Assembly (NCBI GenBank): GCA_963773105.1
Contig: CAVZAA010000001.1
Span: forward strand, 558,001-622,000
Direction: 5' to 3'
DNA length: 64,000 bases
From: Trebonia sp963773105
GTDB lineage: Bacteria > Actinomycetota > Actinomycetes > Streptosporangiales > Streptosporangiaceae
Position 1 is the first letter of the stretch. Every line of letters begins with the position of its first letter. This document shows, piece by piece, positions 8,863 to 16,758 of the stretch. The notes beneath the pieces are model-generated. The model was given only the letters and a program-made list of their open reading frames with translations. It ran no database searches and was not told the DNA's origin. The translations under genes and the position numbers were made by a program.

Positions 8863-11412
8863 CTATGCGCGCGTGTCCGGCGACAGCTCGTCGGCGCGGG
8901 CGCCTGGCCCGCAGTGGCGTGCCCAGATGGTCAGCTGCACCCGTGAGGAGATGCGGAGCTTGGCGTAGATGTGGTTGACGTGCGCGTCCACGGTCCGCCG
9001 GGAGATGAACAGGCGGTCGGCGATCTGCCGGTTGGACAGGCCGCTCGCGACCAGCGAGGCGATCTCGCGCTCGCGGCTGGTGAGCTCGTCCGCCTCCGTC
9101 TGACGGCCGGCCCCGCCGGCCCCGCCAGCGGCTGCGGCGCCTGCCCCGGCCGCGGTCGGCACGCGGTCATCTCCGGGAACCCGTGGCCCGGGCACGCTGG
9201 GCAGCGCGTCGTCGCCCGACAGCACGAGCGCGACGATCTGCTCGATCGGCGTGTCGGCGCCGCTTGCGTGCAGGTCCGCGTACCGCCCGGCCCCGAGCAC
9301 GCTGGCGGCCGTGACGTCGGACCGCCGGCGGTGCTCCTCCAGCCCGGAGTTCCCGCCCAGCCTGCCGCCGGCCCACTCCCAGCGCGCCTGCGCCGCGCCG
9401 AGCAGCCAGGCGGCGCGCTCGAACCGTCCGTGGTCGGCCGCCAGCCAGCCGAGCAGGTCGAGCGCGTACGCCTCGCCGATCGGATCCCCGAGATCATGCA
9501 GGGCGCTCAGCGCCTCGCCTGCCGCCTGCGCGCACTCCGGCTCGCGTCCGCGCTGCTGATAAAGCGCCAGCGCCGAGGTGATGCCGACGTAGCCGTGCAG
9601 CCAGCGCTCACCGGGGCCGAGTCCGGCCAGCGCGCGCTGGCCCGCCGCCACCGTCGCCGCGAAGTCCCCGCCCAGCTGATGGGTGTGCCCGAGCTGGACG
9701 TCGAGGCAGCGCAGGGCCGCGTCCGCGCCGACGGCGGACAGCCGCAGCCGCGCCTGCCCGGCCGCCTCGACCGCCGCTGCATAGCCAGGCCCGGGTCCGG
9801 GTCCGAGGCCGAGGCCCAGCGCGAGCTGCAGCGCCAGGCACCCGAGCGCATGCGCCCAGTCGTCGCCGGCCCGCGCGGCCATCGCGATGGCCTCACCGGC
9901 GTCCGCTGCGGCCTCGGGCGAGCCGAGCATGGCACCGAGCGCGGCCCGGTTGGCCAGCGCGCGCGGCGCCTCGGCCGAGAACTCAGCCGAGAACGAGGTC
10001 GAGAATGAGGTCGAGAACGCAGCCGGCCGTTCGCCCGGCCGCCCAGCCGACAGCGCCAGCGTCTCGTCCTGCCACCGGATGCCCTCACCGAGCCGCCCCG
10101 ACATGAGCCAGTAGGGGAGGAGCGCGGTGGCGAGCCGCGCCGCTTCCAGCCGCCGATCGGGCTCGGCGGCGGCGAAGCCGTGCTCGAGCGCGGCGCTGAG
10201 GTCGGCGTGCTCCGCCCGGAGCTCATGCAGCCTGGTGGTCTGGTCGTCGGCCAGCAGGTGACGCAGGAAGTCGCGCGCCATCCTCAGGTACCGTCGCGCG
10301 TGCCGCCGTCGGCAGTCCGCCTCCTGGGCGGCGGCGGCGAGCCGTTCGGCCCCGTACTCCCGCACCGAGCCGATCAGCCGGTACCTGACCGCGTCGCCTG
10401 GCGCGGGCGCCCCCCGGGCTGGAGGGCCGTCCTCCCGGAGGACCACGGACTTGTCAACCAGCCCGGCCAGCACGTCGCCGACCCGGCCGGCCGGCACCAG
10501 CGGGCACGCGGCCACCTGGCGCGCGGCGGCGAGGCCGAAGGACCCGGCGAAGACCGAGAGCCGGTCCCACAGCGCCCGCTCGGCTTCGGTGCACAGATCG
10601 TAGGACCAGTCAATCGCGCCCTGCAGCGTCTGCTGCCGCGGCGCCACGCCGCGCCGCCCGCCCGCCAGCACCGAGAACGTGGCGTCAAGGCGCTCGGCCA
10701 GCTCGGCCAGCGGCAGCGCCCGCACCCGGACGGCGGCGAGCTCGATCGCCAGCGGTACCCCGTCCAGCCGCCGGCAGATCCGAATCGCGGCGGGCAGCTC
10801 GGCGACGGAGATCGCGAACCCGGGGACCGCGGCGGCGGCGCGGATCGCGAACAGCTCAACCGCGCCTCCGGGGGCGGGGCCGCGGCCCGCCTCGGGCACC
10901 GGCAGCGGGCGCAGTCGCAGCACCTGCTCGCCCGCCCGCCGCAGCGGCTCCCTGCTGGTGGTAAGGATCGTGACCCCGTCGGTCTCCCGCAGCAGCCGCG
11001 AGGCGAAGCGGGCGACGGCGGCGATGAGGTGCTCGCAGGTGTCGAGGATCAGCAGCAGCCGCTTGCCGCGCAGGTGATCAAGGATCGCGCCGAGGGCGGC
11101 GCGCGGATCCCGGACGGGCAGCCCCAGGCACTGGGCGACGGCCACCGGGAGGAGCCCGGCATCGGCCAGTCCGGACAGCTCCACCAGGCGCTGGCCGCCG
11201 GGGTAGCGGTTGGCGGCGTCGGCCGCGGCCCGCAGCGCCAGCCGGCTCTTGCCGACTCCGGCCGGACCGGTCACGGTTACCTGCCGCCCGCAGCGCAGCA
11301 GCCCGGCCAGCGTGGCGAGCTCGTCCGTCCGGCCGACGAACGCGGAAACCTCGGCCGGGAGCTGCCGCCGTAGACGACCGGCGTCAATGCCCGGCGCGCC
11401 CGCCGAATTCAT
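8863..11412 (-). CDS. LuxR-family regulator with N-terminal ATPase and TPR region
   Basis: About 849 residues and the only complete member of the tandem trio. N-terminal P-loop ATPase (QVTVTGPAGVGKSRLALRAA; LLLILDTCEHLI), winged-helix part (LCTEAERALWDRLSVFAG), TPR-like helices, a Gly/Ala-rich linker, then a C-terminal LuxR HTH (LTSREREIASLVASGLSNRQ, RLFISRRTVDAHVNHIYAKL). Such proteins are ATP-dependent transcription activators in actinomycetes. GAGGTGA just before ATG 11412 supports that start; an upstream ATG at 11445 also has a plausible ribosome site. A 12-base tandem repeat sits in the TPR part (9975-10022). A GAACGGACC repeat copy lies about 50-85 bases upstream. Confidence 0.87.
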   Translation of the reverse strand: MNSAGAPGIDAGRLRRQLPAEVSAFVGRTDELATLAGLLRCGRQVTVTGPAGVGKSRLALRAAADAANRYPGGQRLVELSGLADAGLLPVAVAQCLGLPVRDPRAALGAILDHLRGKRLLLILDTCEHLIAAVARFASRLLRETDGVTILTTSREPLRRAGEQVLRLRPLPVPEAGRGPAPGGAVELFAIRAAAAVPGFAISVAELPAAIRICRRLDGVPLAIELAAVRVRALPLAELAERLDATFSVLAGGRRGVAPRQQTLQGAIDWSYDLCTEAERALWDRLSVFAGSFGLAAARQVAACPLVPAGRVGDVLAGLVDKSVVLREDGPPARGAPAPGDAVRYRLIGSVREYGAERLAAAAQEADCRRRHARRYLRMARDFLRHLLADDQTTRLHELRAEHADLSAALEHGFAAAEPDRRLEAARLATALLPYWLMSGRLGEGIRWQDETLALSAGRPGERPAAFSTSFSTSFSAEFSAEAPRALANRAALGAMLGSPEAAADAGEAIAMAARAGDDWAHALGCLALQLALGLGLGPGPGPGYAAAVEAAGQARLRLSAVGADAALRCLDVQLGHTHQLGGDFAATVAAGQRALAGLGPGERWLHGYVGITSALALYQQRGREPECAQAAGEALSALHDLGDPIGEAYALDLLGWLAADHGRFERAAWLLGAAQARWEWAGGRLGGNSGLEEHRRRSDVTAASVLGAGRYADLHASGADTPIEQIVALVLSGDDALPSVPGPRVPGDDRVPTAAGAGAAAAGGAGGAGRQTEADELTSREREIASLVASGLSNRQIADRLFISRRTVDAHVNHIYAKLRISSRVQLTIWARHCGPGARADELSPDTRA
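9975..10022 (-). repeat. 12-bp in-frame tandem repeat inside regulator gene
   Basis: Four imperfect 12-base units of the type GTCGAGAACGAG encode FSTSFSTSFSAEFSAE in the regulator at 8863-11412. The period is a multiple of three, so copy-number change would keep the frame. The other two paralogues lack it. Confidence 0.7.
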
Positions 11413-11495
11413 CGTCACCTCACGAGGTCGATTTTTACTCCGCATTATCCCTCGGCTGCGCCCTATAACAGAAGCAGAAAAAAGAAATTGATCTC

Positions 11496-11504
11496 GAACG
11501 GACC
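11496..11504 (+). repeat. GAACGGACC intergenic repeat, copy 2
   Basis: Exact GAACGGACC preceded by the A-rich tract 11476-11495. The following bases CGGCTGACTCTG match copy 4 (31289) almost exactly, so the conserved block here extends to about 21 bases. It lies between the regulator start (11412) and the hairpin downstream of the epimerase gene. Confidence 0.6.
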
Positions 11505-11598
11505 CGGCTGACTCTGATTCCGATACCCAATTCGAAGGATCGATGTTTGCGCACCCGCATGTTTCCGCAGTCCAACGACGATTTGACCGGAAATGCGG

Positions 11599-11639
11599 CG
11601 CGCCCGGCCGCCGCTCCCAAGGAGCGGCGGCCGGGCGCG
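11599..11639 (-). terminator. Strong hairpin terminator of the epimerase gene
   Basis: A perfect 19-base-pair GC-only stem (arms 11599-11617 and 11621-11639) with a three-base CAA loop, starting 18 bases beyond the epimerase stop. There is no long T-run, which is usual for actinomycete hairpin terminators. Confidence 0.85.
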
Positions 11640-11656
11640 ATCACGACCGGAGAGAA

Positions 11657-12871
11657 TTAGCTCTCGATGACGACTTCCTCCGTCATCAGGTCGGGGGAGG
11701 TTTCCATCCCGCGCTTCCAGGTGGAGCGGGCGATGATCTTGCGCAGGTCGGCCCGGTGGGCGTACTTGGCGGCGATCTCCTTGACCTCCGACAGCAGCCC
11801 CTCCGAGAGGGTGGTGGGCTCCAGGCCGAGGGCGAGGAACTGGTCGTTGCGGACGACGAGGTCGTTCTCCTCCGCCTCGACCCGCGGGTTGGGCAGGTAG
11901 GCGATGTCGGCCCCGGTGATGTCGGAGACCAGCTTGGCCAGGTCGAGGACCCGGTGGGTCTCGGTGATCTGGTTCAGCACCTTGGGCTTGTCGCCGGCCT
12001 GCGGCGGGTTCGAGATCGCGATCTCGATGCAGCGCACGGTGTCCTTGATGTGGATGAACGCCCGAGTCTGGCCGCCGGTGCCGTGCACGGTCAGCGGGTG
12101 CCCGATCGCTGCCTGCATCAGGAACCGGTTCAGCACCGTGCCGTAGTCGCCGTCGTAGTCGAACCGGTTGATGAGCCGGGGGTCAAGCGCCGTCTGGTTC
12201 GTCTGGGTGCCCCACACGATGCCCTGGTGCAGGTCGGTGATCCGCAGCCCGTCGTTCTTGGCGTAGAACGCGAACAGCAGCTGGTCCAGCGTCTTGGTCA
12301 TGTGGTAGACCGACCCCGGGTTGGCCGGGTGCAGGATCTCCCGCTCCAGGTCGCCGTCCGGCGTCGGCACCTTCACCGTCAGGTAGCCCTCGGGGATCGG
12401 CGCGGAGCCCGACCACCCGTATCCGTACACGCCCATCGTGCCCAGGTGCGCGATCGCCGCGTTCACCCCGGTGTCGGTGATCGCCGTGAGCAGGTTGTGG
12501 GTCGCCCGCACGTTGTTGTCGACGGTGTACCGCTTGGTCTTCTCCGACCGCATCGAGTACGGCGCCGCCCGCTGCTCGGCGAAGTGCACCACCGCGTCCG
12601 GCCGCAGCTCGGCCAGGATCGCGGCCAGCCGGTCGTACTCCGTCGCCAGGTCGACGCTGACGAATCCGATCTCGCGCCCCGAGACCTCCCGCCACGCCCG
12701 GAGCCGCTCCCCGATCGGCACGATCGGCGTCAGCGACTCGACCTCCAGGTCGATGTCGATCTTCCGCCGGGACAGGTTGTCCAGAATGGTGACCTCATGG
12801 CCGCGGTCCGACAGGTACAACGACGTCGGCCAGCCACAGAAACCATCACCCCCGAGTACGAGGACGCGCAT
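11657..12871 (-). CDS. sqdB: UDP-sulfoquinovose synthase-like NAD-dependent epimerase
   Basis: 404 residues, the length of SQD1/SqdB/Agl3, which make UDP-sulfoquinovose from UDP-glucose and sulfite. N-terminal NAD site GGDGFCGWPTSLYLS (family GGDGYCGW). Other family-specific blocks: DNLSRRKIDIDLEVESLTPI, VVHFAEQRAAPYSM, HLGTMGVYG (Thr145), SVYHMTKTLDQ (Tyr189, Lys193 catalytic pair), FGTALNRF-like GTVLNRFLMQAAIGHPLTV, GGQTRAFIHIKDTVRC and NPRVEAEENDL. These go well beyond a generic sugar epimerase. AGGAG lies six bases before ATG 12871. No sulfolipid glycosyltransferase (SqdX type) is nearby, so the acceptor of the sulfosugar is unknown; a related but distinct nucleotide-sugar reaction is possible. 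Confidence 0.88.
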   Translation of the reverse strand: MRVLVLGGDGFCGWPTSLYLSDRGHEVTILDNLSRRKIDIDLEVESLTPIVPIGERLRAWREVSGREIGFVSVDLATEYDRLAAILAELRPDAVVHFAEQRAAPYSMRSEKTKRYTVDNNVRATHNLLTAITDTGVNAAIAHLGTMGVYGYGWSGSAPIPEGYLTVKVPTPDGDLEREILHPANPGSVYHMTKTLDQLLFAFYAKNDGLRITDLHQGIVWGTQTNQTALDPRLINRFDYDGDYGTVLNRFLMQAAIGHPLTVHGTGGQTRAFIHIKDTVRCIEIAISNPPQAGDKPKVLNQITETHRVLDLAKLVSDITGADIAYLPNPRVEAEENDLVVRNDQFLALGLEPTTLSEGLLSEVKEIAAKYAHRADLRKIIARSTWKRGMETSPDLMTEEVVIES

Positions 12872-13102
12872 TACTACTCCTATCGCATTAGCAGCGAATC
12901 TTGCGCCGTGACTTTACCTCTAGTGAAGAGTCTTCGTCACGGAAACCGGCGTCCACCTCGGCCAAAGCCCGCGGACGCCTGCTTCTGCCTGGGCAGTGTA
13001 GCGGGAAGCGAGGGCCGGCTGGGCGGTGGTGAGGGGAGGTCGGCGCGCATCGGTGACAAGAATCACCATTGGTTTTATCCAGTGCAGGGCCCGTTCAACC
13101 GT
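12872..13102. other. Intergenic region upstream of sqdB
   Basis: 231 bases without a gene. It must hold the promoter of the epimerase gene; I could not pick a convincing -35/-10 pair. About 30 bases beyond the roadblock stop there is a variant of the intergenic repeat (GAACGGGCC on the minus strand, 13067-13075) next to the AT-rich stretch TGGTTTTATCC. Confidence 0.4.
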
Positions 13103-13501
13103 CTAGGCCTCGGTGCGGGCGGCGGGCGTGAGCAGCTCGCCGACGGCCTCCACCAGCAGCGTCATCTCGTAGGAAACCTGGCGGGTGTCGCACTCGGGCG
13201 CGGTGAGCACCGCCAGCGACGAGCCGTCGCTGATCGCCTTCACGAACATCAGACCGCGATCCATCTCCACCAGCGCCTGGATCGGCTGGCCCGCCTCCAT
13301 GATCTGCGCCGCGCCTCTGATCAGGCTGGTCAGCCCGGAGGTGATGGCGGAGAACTGCTCGACCGCCTCGTGCGGGATACCCGCCGACAGGGCCAGCGGC
13401 ACCCCGTCGGCGGATACCACGATCGCGTGCGCGACGTCAGCGACCCGGGTGGTGAAGTCAGTGACTAGCCAATTAAGGTCCTGACGGTACGGGCTGGTCA
13501 A
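13103..13501 (-). CDS. Roadblock/LC7 domain protein (CvnB-like)
   Basis: 132 residues forming one roadblock/LC7 fold, as in MglB and the CvnB proteins of actinomycete conservons, which regulate small Ras-like GTPases. It opens NWLVTDFTTRVADVAHAIVVSADGVPLALS, the standard start of this family, and continues with EQFSAITSGLTSLIRGAAQIM and MFVKAISDGSSLAVLT. It overlaps the kinase gene by four bases (ATG of one, stop of the other), so the two are co-translated. The usual next partners (DUF742 CvnC, GTPase CvnD) are not present downstream. Confidence 0.9.
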   Translation of the reverse strand: MTSPYRQDLNWLVTDFTTRVADVAHAIVVSADGVPLALSAGIPHEAVEQFSAITSGLTSLIRGAAQIMEAGQPIQALVEMDRGLMFVKAISDGSSLAVLTAPECDTRQVSYEMTLLVEAVGELLTPAARTEA

Positions 13502-16497
13502 CGGCTCGTTTCCTCTCCTGCGTACGGTGTCCAGCCCGGCGTGCTGCCCGCCTGCGCGGCGTCACGGCTGCCCAGCTGGAATCCGGCCAGCCGACTGCGC
13601 GCGGCTTCCGGCGAACGGCGGCGCGGTGTCTGCTGCTGTTGCGACCCGGTGCCGGACCCGGGCGGCGCGCCAAGCGCATCGTCGGGATAGGGCACGTCAG
13701 AGCCAAGCGCCGGGCCCTCGGAGGTCAGGTTCGCCCGGGGCACCCGCTGCGGCAGCCCGGCCCGGGTCTGCCTGCTTATCGGCGGCTCGTCGGCGGGCCC
13801 GCCGGCCGGCCAGCCGCCCAGGCCGCCGGAGCGCGTCGCGGCGTCGGCCGGATTCTGGCCCGCCCAGTCGACCCCGGCCGGCCCCCAGCTGCGGCCAGCC
13901 GGCGCCGGCCACTGCGCGCCGCCCGCCTGGGCGGCGGACATGGACGAAGCCGATCCGGACGAGGCAGCGGAAGACCCGGCGGCCGGCCGTCCGGAGGGCG
14001 TCTTGGCGGCGAACCACACCGACCGGGGCTCCGGTCCGCCGCTGCCCGCGGGCTGGTCGCCGCCGCTGGCGGGCTGGTCGCCGCTGGTGGCGAGCAGGCT
14101 GAGGCGGTGCCTACCGCCGCCCGGTCGGCCGGTCATCCGCTGCCGAAGTCCCGACGTGCCGTGCGCCGCCTGCAGGGCGGCGCCCAGCGCGGGCGTGGCG
14201 TCGTCCCCGAACGAGGTGAGCTCAGAGAACACGGTGCCCTCGGGGCGCGGGCGCGAGTGCATGCCGACCGCAAGCGGCTGCTCGCGGCTGGTCAGGTTGC
14301 CAGGCAGCCAGACCAGGGCGGTCAGGCCCTGCGGGGTGCCCGCGCGGAGCCTGACCCTGATGCCGTGCCGCGCCGCCAGCCGGGAGACCGCGAACAGGCC
14401 CATGTGCCTGGACACCGACACGTCCACCCCGGGCGGATGGTCGAGCCGCCAGTTCATCTCGGCCAGCCGGGTCGCCGAGACGCCGACCCCCTCGTCGCGA
14501 ACCTCAACCAGCACGCCGCCGCCGGGCGAGTCCGCCACCGACACCTGGATCTGGTTCTCCCGAGGCGAGAACAGGGTTGCGTTCTCGATGAGCTCGGCCA
14601 GCAGGTGCACGATGTCGGCCGCCGCCTGCCCGGAGACCATGATCCCGGGCTGGACCGTCAGCGCCACCCGGCCGTACTGCTCGATCTCGGCGGTGGCGGC
14701 TCGCGCCACGTCCCCCAGCGGCACCGGCTCGCTCCACTTGCGCACCGGCTCCTCGCCCGCGAGCACCAGCAGGTTCTCCGAGTTGCGGCGCATCCGGGTG
14801 ACCAGGTGGTCCATGGAGAAGAGGTGGGAGAGCTGCTCGGGGTCGTCCTCGTTCTGCTCGAGGTTGTCGATCATCCGCGACAGCCGGTCGATCAGCGGCA
14901 CGCTGCGCCGCGACAGGCTGATGAACATCGTGTTGAGGTTGCTGCGCAGCTGCGCCTCGGTGCCCGCCAGCCGCACCGCCTCGGCGTGGACCTGGTCGAA
15001 CGCGCGGGCCACGCGGGCGATCTCGTCGGTGCCGCGCACGCCGATCGGCTCGACCTGGCCGAAGCTGGCCGGGTCCGCCTCGGCCAGGTCGGTCCCGCTG
15101 GCGGCGGCCGCCACCCGGGCGGGCAGCCGGACCGAGGCGATCTCAAGCGCGTCCGTCTGCAGCCGGCGCAGCGGGTTGACCATGGACCGGGCGACGAGCG
15201 CCGTCGCCAGCAGCACCAGCAGCACCACGGCCACGGTCACCACGCCAGTGAGCAGCGCGGATTCGAACGCCTGGTGCTGCAGCTGCTGGCTGCGCAGCAC
15301 GACCGCGGCCGCCAGCTGGTCGTTGACCGCCCGCATCCCGTTCACGGTCGACGACATGTCGACGAACCAGCCGCTCGGCGTGCTGGCCTGGGAGGTGACG
15401 CCGACCGCCATCGGGTTCGTCTTGCTGGCCAGCGGGAAGATGATGGTGGGGTCGCCGACCGCGCTCACTAGCGTCTCGATCAGCTGCGCGGACTGCGAGG
15501 CGAGGCTCGCCTGGGCGTTGGTGACGGCCGCGACCTGCGCCGGGCTGGCGACCGCGTCGAACGACTGCTGGTCGGCGAACTGCAGGTCCTGGGCGGTGGT
15601 GAACGCGTTGAGGCCGCCGAAGTTGTCGAGCGCGGCCGGCCCGGTGACGTTGTTGGTGGGGGTGCCCCTCGTGACCGCGTCGTTGAGCGCGCTCGCGATG
15701 AGCGCGCCGTAGAGGATCGCGCGCTGCTGCGAGGCCTGGTCTTCGGCCGAGGACAGCGCCGTCAGCGCGCGCACGTCGTCGCCCAGCTGGACGTCGCCGC
15801 TGCCGGTGGTGATTTCGCCCTCGAGGCCGAACAGAATGGACAGCACGCCCGAGTAGCTCTGGATGACCTCGTCGGCCGACCCGTTGGCGACGTCCTGGTT
15901 GAGCACCTTGGGGGTGAGGCGGAGCCCGTTCTTCTGCGCGAGTAGGTACGCGATCTGCTGGAGCACGGTCGCGGCCTTGGCGTGGATGCTCGCCGGGTAG
16001 CCCGCGCCGATGCCCTCGATGAGCGTCTGGGCGCCCGCGGCGGCGGCGTTGGTGGCGCTCTGGGCGCTGGTCAGCTGGGCCTGCTCGTGGTTGAGGGCCG
16101 CGGTGAGCGGCGCGACCACCTTCGACCCGGCTTTGTCGGCCACGGCGTCCTGTTCGAGCAGGGTCAGCGCGATGACGCCCGCAGTGCGGTCGCGCTCGTC
16201 CTCCATGGCCTGCGCGAGCGCGGTGCTCTGCTTGCCGATGTCGGCCAGCTGCACGCTGCGGGAGTAGTCGCTGGCGGTTTGGACCGTGTCCGCGATCCGC
16301 AGCCCGCCGAAGACGAGGCCGAGCAGACTCGCCATGAGGAACAGCGCTACCAGCCGGGTGGAGACCGACCAGTTGGCGAGGGATGACCGCCGCGGCCGGT
16401 CGGGGGGCGTCCCTGCCTGGCCGCTGGCGCGCATAGCGGGCACGTCAATCTGGCTGGCTCGCCGCCGCCCGTTCTTGGGCGTGTCGGGGCCTCTCAT
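13498..16497 (-). CDS. Nitrate-sensor-type membrane histidine kinase (CvnA-like)
   Basis: 999 residues. Transmembrane helix 1 (about 50-72, LVALFLMASLLGLVFGGLRI), an extracytoplasmic nitrate/nitrite-sensing-type helical domain (about 75-410), transmembrane helix 2 (about 418-440), HAMP (MVNPLRRLQTDALEIA), a dimerisation region with SMDHLVTRMRRNSENLL, and a HATPase domain (ENATLFSPRENQIQVSV, VRDEGVGV, HMGLFAVSRLAARHGI). The last 280 residues are Pro/Gly/Ser/Gln-rich and probably disordered. Conservon CvnA proteins have this architecture and signal through roadblock and GTPase partners rather than a response regulator; here only the roadblock protein follows. The 260 bases upstream hold an inverted repeat and a repeated AAATCGACAT. 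Confidence 0.9.
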   Translation of the reverse strand: MRGPDTPKNGRRRASQIDVPAMRASGQAGTPPDRPRRSSLANWSVSTRLVALFLMASLLGLVFGGLRIADTVQTASDYSRSVQLADIGKQSTALAQAMEDERDRTAGVIALTLLEQDAVADKAGSKVVAPLTAALNHEQAQLTSAQSATNAAAAGAQTLIEGIGAGYPASIHAKAATVLQQIAYLLAQKNGLRLTPKVLNQDVANGSADEVIQSYSGVLSILFGLEGEITTGSGDVQLGDDVRALTALSSAEDQASQQRAILYGALIASALNDAVTRGTPTNNVTGPAALDNFGGLNAFTTAQDLQFADQQSFDAVASPAQVAAVTNAQASLASQSAQLIETLVSAVGDPTIIFPLASKTNPMAVGVTSQASTPSGWFVDMSSTVNGMRAVNDQLAAAVVLRSQQLQHQAFESALLTGVVTVAVVLLVLLATALVARSMVNPLRRLQTDALEIASVRLPARVAAAASGTDLAEADPASFGQVEPIGVRGTDEIARVARAFDQVHAEAVRLAGTEAQLRSNLNTMFISLSRRSVPLIDRLSRMIDNLEQNEDDPEQLSHLFSMDHLVTRMRRNSENLLVLAGEEPVRKWSEPVPLGDVARAATAEIEQYGRVALTVQPGIMVSGQAAADIVHLLAELIENATLFSPRENQIQVSVADSPGGGVLVEVRDEGVGVSATRLAEMNWRLDHPPGVDVSVSRHMGLFAVSRLAARHGIRVRLRAGTPQGLTALVWLPGNLTSREQPLAVGMHSRPRPEGTVFSELTSFGDDATPALGAALQAAHGTSGLRQRMTGRPGGGRHRLSLLATSGDQPASGGDQPAGSGGPEPRSVWFAAKTPSGRPAAGSSAASSGSASSMSAAQAGGAQWPAPAGRSWGPAGVDWAGQNPADAATRSGGLGGWPAGGPADEPPISRQTRAGLPQRVPRANLTSEGPALGSDVPYPDDALGAPPGSGTGSQQQQTPRRRSPEAARSRLAGFQLGSRDAAQAGSTPGWTPYAGEETSR

Positions 16498-16515
16498 CGC
16501 TCTGCCCTCGCATAT

Positions 16516-16641
16516 TCATGTCGTAGCCGCAGGTAAATCGACATGAGCCAGTTTCGGCGCCACCGTCGCCGTGCCCGGTACGCGCAACTGGCTAGCGAGA
16601 GTGTAAGACGCGCGGACATGGAGGTATGACCAAATCGACAT
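16516..16641. promoter_or_regulatory. Candidate operator region of the kinase gene
   Basis: Inverted repeat TCATGTCG / CGACATGA (16516-16523 and 16539-16546, 15-base gap) plus a ten-base direct repeat AAATCGACAT at 16535-16544 and 16632-16641, within an AT-richer stretch 20-145 bases upstream of the kinase start. Function is inferred from position only. Confidence 0.45.
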
Positions 16642-16758
16642 ATAGCGCAAAATTAGGCGCAAGGTGCGGGGTATTGATCGTCTTTTCTGCCCTGCTCGAC
16701 GTAAATGCGGACGCCGGCCGGGCGCGATTCCCCTCTGTCACAATCGTCAACTCCCAGC

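Noticed and set aside
13067..13075. GAACGGGCC near the roadblock stop as a repeat copy
   Set aside because: One mismatch, and the AT-rich tract is on the opposite side; kept only as a possible variant.
11543..13468. 641-codon plus-strand open frame
   Set aside because: It lies antisense to the sulfoquinovose-synthase-like gene and has the Arg/Pro/Gly-rich composition of a GC-rich shadow frame.
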